DNA of 18,080 nt from Amoebophrya sp. AT5.2 (Eukaryota; Sar; Dinophyceae; Syndiniales; Amoebophryaceae), in NCBI GenBank assembly GCA_005223375.1, contig RXOD01004812.1, positions 1-18,080 on the forward strand, in the 5' to 3' direction. Position 1 is the first letter of the stretch. Each line of letters begins with the position of its first letter. Below the pieces are notes generated by a model. The model did not search any database and was not told where the DNA came from. It was given only the letters and a program-made list of their open reading frames with translations. Shown in pieces: positions 1-8,700 of the stretch. A program made the translations under genes and the position numbers.

Positions 1-2
1 CG

Positions 3-1698
3 GCAGCCGCTCCGGGCTCGTCCCCGTCAAGTACTAGGGGCAGCTCCTCCAGTTCCAGTTGCAACGGCGGCAAAAAAGGGACGCAGGAGCAGGGCGCCGA
101 AAAGACGTCAAACTCGTCTGCCACATCTTCGGCAGCTCCAACGATGAAGAACGAAGAAGCAGGGAACAGTAGCTCGTCCACCTCGAGCCGACCGAAGAAG
201 ACAGCTGCCAGAAACAGCGTCTCCTCGCCGGTGGACGGTTGCGAGGGGGGAAGTCGTGGCGGCGGGGCCACCAAAGGGAAAGTCAATATCGAGTTCTACC
301 AAGTTCAGGATGCCTGGAAAACGCTATCGAACCCGTCGAGAAGGTATCGTTGGGATGTGCGCAAAGGCTTTACTCCGGGTCCTGCTGGCTCTTTTGGGCA
401 ATATTTTTTGATTGACCCCAACTAGTACACAAGGCAGCGAACCGACATCAAGTAGGATCGATTCTCTGCTACACGTCGCAGGTTTCTGTATGACATGCGG
501 AATTTCGGGAAATCAGAGGAGTTTCCCGAGTGCGACGAGAGTTACCTATTGGACTTGGAGCGCGCTCAGGCGGAAAAGGACCTGCATCAAATGGGCAGCT
601 ACCTGACCAAAGTCGTCACGCGCGAAACACGGGCAAAAGGAGTCATCATCATGGACGCGTGGTACTTTCTTCAAGCGAACACGGCAATTTTTGTACTGTT
701 TCCACCACCATCTAATTTTCAGATGTAAAATTTCAAAACACTTCACCGCAAGGTACGGGGACATGTCCATCCTGAGTAAGTTTTACCTCGCTTTCAATGA
801 GAAGAGCTCCCCGAACCGAGTCGGGGAAGATGGATTGTACGTCGACGTGAGGGTAATAGGTTATTTTTTTTTACCGCATGATCGTCTTCTTTCCCTCCGG
901 TCACTCAGGCTCAGGCTCAGAAGTTTATTTTTGTCCCCTTGCTTTGCATGTTCACAGCGAAAGATGGATGCTGGTAGGAATCAATACATAGGATGACTCA
1001 TGATCATCTCACGGCACTTCTCAGGTTGCGACGCAGTGTCAGGTGGACTACAAATCGCATCGGCTGATTATGAGTGGGGGCGACTCTACCAGCCGTTCTG
1101 ACCTGCCTGGCTACTACAATCCAATCCCGCTGTCACTGCGGAATTCCGTCGAGCTCGGACTCTTCATCAGGTCAGTCTCAGCGATGGATGTGCTTAGTAC
1201 TCTACTAGATGTTGAAAAACTAAATCTAAAACTATGAATCATCAATTGAACTGCCGCCTCGGAAGATGAATGAGATGAGCATGAGCGCACAGGTACCAGT
1301 TCAACGACGAGGTGCACGAGGTGCTTGCGAACGACACGGAGCCGATTTACATCCCCAAGAAGTCGCACACGATTTCCAACATCGCGAAGCGCATCCGGCA
1401 GGAGCAGGAGCATGAAGAGCAGCTGCGGCAGGCGGGGGTCGGAGTCGGGGAAGGGGGCAACGGTAAGAACTTCATTCCGAGCAAGATCAAGAAGGTTCTC
1501 ACGGGAGGGAACGACAAAAAGCAACCGATGGGCGACCGCGTGATCGCGTGCCACCTGGGTCTGTGCGCCCTGTTCGCGGGCCTCTACCTGTACAAAGAGA
1601 GGGACGTCCTGAAAAACGTCCTGGCGGAGGTTTGCGGGTGGAAAACCGACCGCGTGCTCGAGTTCGTGGACGGCGGGAAAGTGAGGATGCAGATCTAA
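3..1698 (+). CDS. DNAJC11: DNAJC11-like J-domain protein, 3' part (5' end outside window)
   Basis: Five exons are read: 3-343, 482-661, 753-846, 1025-1170 and 1293-1698 (388 residues, open at the left edge). All four introns fit GT-AG. The first ~94 residues are Ser/Ala/Gly-rich. Then comes a J-domain helix III/IV remnant (QDAWKTLSNPSRRFLYDMRN, restored only when intron 344-481 is removed). Next is the DNAJC11 C-terminal domain (DUF3395), about residues 150-290: a VIIMDAWYG block, a VDVATQCQVDYKSHRLIMS block, LPGYYNP, YQFNDEVHEV and IPKKSHTI, all recognisable from animal DNAJC11. A charged coiled-coil-like stretch and one hydrophobic segment (about residues 336-354) follow. DNAJC11 acts in mitochondria with the MICOS/MIB membrane-organising complex; that role here is by homology. 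The HPD motif would lie upstream, so it is unseen. The large middle barrel-like region of animal DNAJC11 is absent between the J remnant and DUF3395. Identity is fairly sure; exact 5' structure is not. Confidence 0.82.
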
Positions 1699-2554
1699 TG
1701 ATGGAGAAGAAGATCATACTATGGAGAGAGGCGAAGCTGCGCGAGGCGAGCGCAGGAACATGCATCCTACGAGAAGATAAAGATACATCGATCAACAATC
1801 TTCCCGCCGCTGTGCGAGCGACGCTCAAGCTCTTCTATGAGACAGCGACCAGATACAAACGGAATAAACGAGCTGATTGTGAATCCAATGAACAATTCTA
1901 GTAATAGTAAGCTGAACAGGTACAGGTCCCGAACCCGATGCCGTACCCGTTGTATAGGAGAAAGACAGTGACAGACGGACTTCGCCAATGCGACATCGCG
2001 TTTGTGTCGATGAATTTTGCAAATGCGAAAAAGAACAGGCCTCTGCGCGGCCTGGCGGGGTAGCCTCATGCACATTCTTGCATCCATTCTGTCGTCTGTC
2101 ACAATGGCGCCTTCATTGAGTATGCGTATTTCTACCCTCGCAAACTTGCAATACATCTGGAGGAGCGAAACAAATAGAATCGACAGTCGTGTACGTGTTG
2201 TTGAGTGATCCATCGTGACATCGAAATCGATCGTCGGGAGCGAACGGCGATATCGGTTTAGTTTTCGGGATCGGGAGCGTCGGGAGTGAGTCGAAATCGG
2301 TCCTCCGTGGGAGGGAGCCAAGGCCAGGCAAGAAGTTGAAGTACTAGTAAACTACCAGGTCGTGGTGGACGTGGTCATGGCGATCGCAATGGCCACGGCG
2401 TCGTACTTGTTTCGTCGAGCAAATTTAGACCACCACCACGCAGGAATTGATCGAGCATCGCCACCGCCACCACGCTGAAGTAGTGCAGGAATTGTATCGA
2501 TCGAGCCGAAGATCTTATTTGGTCTTTAGCTAGACGAGCTACTACGACAAGAAT
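1699..2554. other. Intergenic stretch without a supported gene
   Basis: No reading frame here on either strand resembles a known protein, and none joins to neighbours by convincing splice sites. The longest frame is antisense (1767-2321, 184 codons) and has no recognisable motif. The sequence contains several short GATCG-rich tracts (2220-2290) and a GTACTAGTA motif at 2341. It probably holds the 3' end of the DNAJC11-like transcript and the promoter of whatever starts downstream. Confidence 0.5.
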
Positions 2555-2974
2555 ATGGCAGACGAAGAGGGCGGTCCGCCGCCTCCGAATGTGGTGGCCA
2601 GTAGCTCGTGCATGGTTCGGGCGCCGCAAAACGTCATCTGGACGCTGATGAAGGACTAGTACTTGATCTTTTGTATAGTACTTGACCTTTTTCTTGGTTA
2701 TCGTTCCTCTATCGCTTTCTCGAATCTCGCCGATGAACAATCATGTGAGTATGAGCAAAAAAATTTTGTTCTTGCTGCTGCTGTTGTTCGATCGTCTACG
2801 CCGGTCTGCCCTCTTCTGGCCTTTGCTGTGGGTCTTCTTGGTTTTGGTGACCGCCACAGGTACTAGCACACCACAGACACTTACACTTTCATTGTGAGGC
2901 CTGTAAGAAATAGCTCCAGTTTCTTTGTACGGAAAAGTCGTCCTGACGAGAGCATCGGTCGTGGTGGTTCTTAA
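2555..2974 (+). CDS. Weak two-exon candidate with eL28-like N terminus
   Basis: An ATG at 2555 opens a 34-codon frame (MADEEGGPPPPNVV..., then PQNVIWTLMKD) that meets TAG at 2657. The G of that TAG begins a GTACTT donor, so splicing after 2658 would remove the stop. Joining to 2914 (acceptor AAATAG) completes Tyr and gives VIWTLMKDYSSFFVRKSRP. That resembles the start of ribosomal protein eL28, where a V/IW...SSF/CFL...K pattern is typical. The frame then stops at 2972 after only about 54 residues, while eL28 is about 125-150, and no continuation is visible before the next gene at 3005. It may be a truncated or decayed eL28 copy, a different small gene, or chance. An alternative acceptor near 2749 would instead give a hydrophobic tail ending at 2897. 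Confidence 0.22.
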
Positions 2975-3004
2975 CATTGACGGCGGTAAACGAATAAGAT
3001 TAAG

Positions 3005-3376
3005 ATGCCTATTTCGGAGCAGTCCGAGCGTGACTATGCGCCCAGCGAGGGCATGCCGCCGCGGCCGCGGCTTCTCACGCTCTACAAGACTGGTTCACGA
3101 AGCCACGACAGTCGTTTCTCATCCGCGTCCGCCGTCCTGCACTACTTTAACCTCCTCGTGCACTGGCTGCTGCTGCTGCTCGTGGGGGGACTAGCTTTCG
3201 CCTGCCTCTGGAACTCCGGGTTTGGAATTTGGATGGGCCTGGACAGGGGCAACAATGGTGGGAGCTCCACAACGAGCGACAGCAACATGCATAAAGAGAT
3301 GCTGTTGATCCCAGTGATGGTCCTCTGTGCCTACTGGAACTGGCTCAGTAAGGAGCTGGTGCGCTACAAGCATTGA
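3005..3376 (+). CDS. PIGY: PIG-Y-like subunit of GPI-GlcNAc transferase
   Basis: Single-exon frame of 123 residues. ATG 3005 is preceded by an in-frame TAA at 2972, so this start is well bounded. Two hydrophobic segments are visible: residues ~46-68 (with a run of leucines, encoded partly by CTG repeats) and ~98-113. The C terminus reads LLIPVMVLCAYWNWLSKELV then RYKH. This matches the PIG-Y pattern of a second membrane helix (LxxPxxV), an aromatic-rich W/H-W segment and a short basic end such as K/R-x-F/Y-K/R-H. PIG-Y is a small ER-membrane subunit of the enzyme that moves GlcNAc onto phosphatidylinositol, the first step of GPI-anchor synthesis. It is longer than human PIG-Y (71 aa) because of a ~40-residue N-terminal extension and a Gly/Ser/Asn-rich loop between the helices. 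Short membrane proteins match by chance more easily, so confidence is moderate. Confidence 0.6.
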   Translation: MPISEQSERDYAPSEGMPPRPRLLTLYKTGSRSHDSRFSSASAVLHYFNLLVHWLLLLLVGGLAFACLWNSGFGIWMGLDRGNNGGSSTTSDSNMHKEMLLIPVMVLCAYWNWLSKELVRYKH

Positions 3377-3542
3377 TGAAGAACGAACATAGCACGAACC
3401 TTAGGCACCATCTAGAGACGAGAACGCTGCACAACGAACATACAGCGCCCTCACACCCAAACTGTACGACCCCTCTGTGCTCCACGATCGCTCCGTCGCG
3501 CGCGACCGAGTCACGCGAAAAGTCTCGCAGCGGTTGACAAAA

Positions 3543-5106
3543 ATGAGCAAGCCCACCTGCGTGCTGCAACATGCAATTGAACGCGACGAGCCGCTGGAGG
3601 AGGACGTGCCAAAACCACCACCGCCAGAGCCGGTCCCAGGGGATGAAGAGCCGCCAGCGCCAGCAGAGAGCGAAGAGTAGTCATAAAATTGAAATAAGTT
3701 TTGGTATGCCTCAGCCTCGTAGTTTCGCATTCGCTGTTCCTACTTCGAGTATCGCATTCGCTGTGATCAAGAAGAATGACCTGGAGCTAAAACTGTGTGA
3801 TGTAAGAAGTAGCTGAAGCATGCATGTTTGTGCTCGAACATCTTTCTAACCTCCACACCAGAGCACCAGCCGAGGAGGCTCCGCCGGAGAAGTGGTACCG
3901 GTGCGAAATTCGGTTTCCAGTCTCGAAGCTCGGCCTCACGGCCGCAGAAATGGGCGACTGCAACGGTAATCCACTTTTAGGTACTAGAATCAGTGTTACT
4001 CTCACACTCACTCGCCCCTGGTATGTATCCGATTTGTTTTATCCGCTGCCACATCTTCATCAAAGGATATAATATAGAGGTGCTCGTCCAGGTCGCATGA
4101 CTTTTACTTTGACTGCCAACGCCTTCTTCTTCACTCAGGTACTATAAGCCTGCGATGCACAGAGAAGGGCGGCGCCGACGCAGTTGAGTGCGAGGTTACA
4201 GTCGACGTGAGTATCTACTCAGAGTCTCTAGCTGACGCACCGCCAGACTTCTCCGCCTGGGCACAGACGCTCACGAAAAACATGAAGGTTCTTTCCACTA
4301 CAAATTATACTTTCTTACAAGATTCGTAGCTTTAGTTTTTGTTTTTCGTGAAACACTGAATTCATTGTTGGTTCTTGGAGGAGGAGGACGAGGAGTTGTG
4401 CGTGCGCCTGCGTACCCTAGTACGCAAGCATGTTGGTCTTTTTTACCGTAACCCTTGGGACTGGTGAGGTTCAAGCGCAACCGCAATGAAGGTAGGAAGG
4501 AAGATTGATCAGGCGGACCGTCTTCGCAACCCCGGATGATGAATTTTAGTACTGCGGTGCGGAAGAACAAAATAAATACGAACTTCTATACAGGACTACA
4601 GCGAGAAGATGGTATACCTCGCGCCGAACGTGAACAAGGTGAAGAATACGGAATTCACCCACTCCATGCTCTCGAAAGTGAAATCCTTCAGCTGGATTCC
4701 GCTCAAGCTCTCGCGCTCGCCCTCCGCGCTCGGACTGCTGAACAGGTACCTTTAGTCGGGCTGCTTAAATAATGTAATGAATGTTGTATACTTACTACGT
4801 GCGGCGCGTCGTGCTGCGGGTGCGCCCAAGACCGCCAACGCTGTACAGTCGTTCGCTCTGCACGCGTTCCTTCGTCCACAGTACTGTCAGGTCACTGCTG
4901 ATCTACATCTAGATCCATCTTGATCCAGTGCATGCGCAGCTTCATCACTGTTAGGCTACACTCAACGAAGAATCCAGCGCGCCGTGGTATTAAATTACAT
5001 CCACCACAGCTCGGAGATCCGGGGAAGTCTGGGCTTCTACAAGGAGCGGCAAGCGGCGTCGCCCATCCCGGTGGGACTGCCGACGCGCGCGCAATCGACG
5101 GTGTGA
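3543..5106 (+). CDS. Unrecognised acidic/proline-rich protein, five exons
   Basis: Exons read as 3543-3676, 3862-3965, 4139-4287, 4594-4745 and 4929-5106 (238 residues). The first three introns fit GT-AG with consistent phase: removing 3677-3861 turns an apparent TAG stop into EE-APAEE, keeping the acidic Pro/Glu/Ala-rich composition across the junction; 3966-4138 gives DCN-GTISLRC; 4288-4593 gives TKNMK-DYSEKMVYL. The last junction (4746-4928) is less sure; several AG acceptors lie between 4915 and 4951. Residues ~1-55 are P/E-rich and likely disordered. The middle (EKWYRCEIRFPVSKLG..., GTISLRCTEKGG...CEVTVD) alternates like beta strands. The C-terminal part (IQRAVVLNYIHHSSEIRGSL) looks helical. 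There is no signal peptide or membrane helix. I do not recognise the family. ATG 3543 is the first ATG of its frame. Confidence 0.55.
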
Positions 5107-5736
5107 GGCATGGCGGAGGATGAGAAATCTCTACTCGAACCCCGCCGGGTCGGAAGGGTCGGGAGCGGTGTTTTGCGAACGCTGTAGTAAATCGAGTAGA
5201 GGCCGCGATCGTCTGCACCTTCCTTGCGATAAAATCATACAACAACGATTTCTTGCACTCGCTTATTTACAGTCGCGAACCGTCGAAAGATCGACTTGCA
5301 ATCAAACATTCAGACCTCGAGCAGCTACTTCCGATGGAAGGCGAATATCTGCAAAACGAGCGCATGTGACGAAGTAAATGCGCTACGAGATTTAAAGAAC
5401 TTGCATCAAGAACAGACTCAGACAGAAGCATGTTATGCGCTAGCGCTGTATAATAATACAAGAACTAGTTCAATCTGTTGGTCTCTCACGACGCTGAGTC
5501 AACTACGTGGATTCTGGCGGGATTTCGTTGAGGTCTGCTTCAGTTCAGGGAGAGTTTGACGCCGCACCATGCTGGCATCAAAGTCGGATACCCGGCTGCC
5601 GAGCGAGCCTCCATGAGAGGAGACCGATCCGCACGCGAGCTGCAAAGCGGCGGTACAAGTGTACGGGCAGGAGTAGAATCTAAATCCAGGGCTGCAGGTA
5701 AGAAAGTATCGGCTCAACAGTCGATCGCTGAGCAAG
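5107..5736. other. Intergenic stretch, likely 3' end of one gene and promoter of next
   Basis: No convincing coding frame. A strong donor-like CAG|GTAAGA occurs at 5695-5703, 34 nt before the transhydrogenase ATG, and could mark a 5'-UTR intron, but no matching upstream exon or clear acceptor is seen. An in-frame TAG about 60 nt upstream of the ATG limits any N-terminal extension of the next gene. Confidence 0.45.
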
Positions 5737-8700
5737 ATGTCCGATCCTCGCCACAAACTGTGGAAGGCGCTCCCCACACCAAGTCCGGCCCAGGCGAACG
5801 CGATCGTCCAGGGCGGAGGATCTCCCGCGGCCGCTCTCGGGGAAACTGGCATCTTCCACTACGTTTCGCAGCTCGGCCAGACTTGCAATGCGACGCCGTA
5901 CTCGACCGGCCCGTGGATCGACTGCGCCTACACCGTAAGCGCGATGCTGTTCATCATGTCGCTGAAGGGCCTTTCGCTCCAGACCACCGCGCGGTGGGGC
6001 TGCTACTACGGCATTCTGGGCATGTCGGTGGCGATTTTCGCGGCGTGGTTTTCCGCGTACGTGTGCGACAAGGGCGTGTGGCTCACGTGGGCCGCCGCGG
6101 GGCCGGGGATGGTCATCGGGACGGTCCTGGCGTACAAAGTCACCATGATCCAGATGCCCCAGCTGGTGGGGCTGCTCAACGCCTTCGGGGGTCTGGCCTC
6201 GGCCGTCGAGGCCATCGGCATGTTTGCGGACAAGCAGGCGAAATTCAAGCTCTACGCGGAAGGCGTGCGCGACAGCAGCGACGTCATACAGGCGACCACC
6301 AGGCTCGAGAACGGCACGTGGGGCGACAGGGTCAACTCAATAGACTCTCCGGGAAAAAAGTACCTCATCGTGCAGTCCGCGGCCCTGCACCTCGCGCTCA
6401 TCATCGGTTCCATCACCTTTTTCGGGTCGATAGTCGCCTGCCTCAAGCTGATGGGCAAAGTGGGCAACTACATTCCCAAGGTGGGGCGCAGCGTCGTGAA
6501 CTTTGTGCTGCTGGGCGGAGCGATCGCCTGCTGCGTGGTCGCGGAGGAGGTCGAGGACTGGGGATACGGGTCGGACGAGGGGCTAGTCTTTCTAATGCTT
6601 GCCTTCGTGCTCTCCGCGGCCTGGGGCATCCTCTTCGTGTACGCGATCGGAGGCGCGGACATGCCGGTAGAATTGATTCAGATTTACATCGCTTGATTTT
6701 TGTTTTCTTGAGGAGTGAAGTGGAGGGGGCGACGGCGAGGGTGCAGAACGAATCCGAGACCGAACCAACTCACCCCAGGTGGTGATCTGCATTCTGAACA
6801 CGGGTTCCGGTGCCGCTGGCGTTTTCGCCGGTTTCATGCTCGGCAACAAGCTGCTGGTAATCACGGGGACTTTTGTCGCGAGTTCGGGCTTCATTCTCTC
6901 GGCTCTGATTTAGGTCTTTGAAAAACTCAATGCAATGCAAGCTCCAGGGCAGGCTTTGTCATAAGTGTGAACCTACTGGGCAGGTTCGGAGGAGGTTGAC
7001 GTGGGGTGATGGGATGTGACTAGGAATCTGGTGGCACAGATCGCGACGGGTTTGCGACGAAGGCAGAAGGAAATTGCGTCGCAAGCAGGTAGCAGCTGTA
7101 TCCATGCCGTCGCGCTTCGTGTACGTGTTCTACTAGTGTCAGCCAGCTAGTCTGTAGTTTCCCAGATCCTGGGCGTAGTTTTTTGCAGAGTAGTGAGAGC
7201 CATTGCCTCTATAGAGTCAGTCTGTGACGCGGTCGCGGACTCGTAGAGGTATTTGACAAAGCCTGCAGCTGCACCACCCCCAGCGTTGAGTCTTTCGAGC
7301 TTTCTGTAACTGATGTGCGTGGCGATGAACCGGAATCTAGTGGCTGTGCTCGCCGGCGGCTTCGGGGACGCAGCTAAGGCCGGTGGCGCGAAGCCGGCGG
7401 AACAACCGGTCGGGGAGATGGTGGAGACGACGACAGAGGAAGTCGCGACGCTGTTCAACACGGCGAAAAACATCATCATCGTCCCGGGCTACGGCATGGC
7501 CGCGGGGAAAGCACAGCACAAAGTGGCAGAGGTATGACCTACTACTTTCTTATGATCACCGAATTTATATTTATATCTACAGTTGTAAGCCGCGCCGCAA
7601 TGCCAAAGCATGCATTTCAAATTGAAAACGGGTCGTATACCTATACATAGCAATTACACTTCAGCTCACCACCCTTCTCCGTTCTCGCGGCGTCAACGTC
7701 CGGTTCGCGATTCACCCTGTCGCTGGCCGTCTTCCTGGTCACATGAACGTCCTCCTTGCGGAGGCGCGCGTCCCCTACGACATCGTTTTGTCTATGGATG
7801 AGATTAATGCGGATTTTCCGAGCACCGACGCTGTGTTGGTGCTGGGCGCTAACGACATCGTGAACCCGGCGGCGCAGGACGACCCCACTTGCTCCATCGC
7901 TGGCATGCCCGTGCTGGAGGTGTGGAAGGCGAAGCAGACGATCGTGGTGAAGCGGGGGAAGGGCGCGGGGTATTCGGGGGTCGAGAACCCCCTGTTTTTC
8001 AAGGAAAACAACCGGATGTACTACGGAAACGCGATGAAGCAGATGGACGCTTTGTGCACGGCGATCGGGGCGATGGAACCCGTGGGTGGGGCTGGAGGGA
8101 GCAAGCTCGCAGCGAAGGTCGAAGACGTGGCGGTGGAAGAGAAAAAGGTCGAGGTCCTGGCGCCGCCGGAAGCTCCGGGGTTGGTGCTGGGGTGCGTGGC
8201 GGAGGACAGCGAGGCGTTCGAGAAGCGGGTGGCGCTGGTGCCGACAGTGGTGGCCCTGTTCACAAAAGCGAATTTCAAATGCGTGGTGGAGAGCGGAGCA
8301 GGTAATCTGGACTGCTCTATCTTTCAGAGGTGGAATTTGTGAAGAAGTTTCGTTTTCTTCCTCGTTAAATGGGTCTTAGTCAAACCTATCACAAGTATAA
8401 AGCAGATAACTGAAGATGAAACGACGGACCATAGCCTACACCATCAAACGGATATTACCAAACAGGCGCTAAGGCCGGCTACTTGGATCAGGAGTACACC
8501 AATGCGGGCGCCGTGATTGTGTCCCGTGACGACGTGATCGCCACGTGCCAGATGCTCGTCTCCGTCACGCCGCCCTCAGAGGTGGCTAATTGCGACGAGA
8601 GATTGAGCGGGAAATGGGTTGTCTCCTGGATCGGGAAACTGCTGCCGGACGGGAAAGCGTTAGTGGAAAAGTGCGCTGAGAAGGGCATTAACTTGATCGA

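Noticed and set aside
1767..2321. 184-codon antisense frame in the 1.7-2.5 kb gap
   Set aside because: No motif, no splice support, composition like random translation; kept only as a note in the gap entry.
3401..3730. Antisense Gly/Ser-rich frame of 109 codons
   Set aside because: Complement of the Pro/Glu/Ala-rich first exon of the 3543 gene; low-complexity shadow.
5556..6785. 409-codon open frame overlapping transhydrogenase exon 1 in another frame
   Set aside because: Arg/Gly/His-rich translation typical of an off-frame shadow of a GC-rich gene; the frame at 5737 matches PntB throughout.
7147..7479. Antisense 110-codon frame across intron 2 and exon 3 of the transhydrogenase
   Set aside because: Half of it is the complement of the conserved dIII exon; the rest lies in the inverted-repeat arm.
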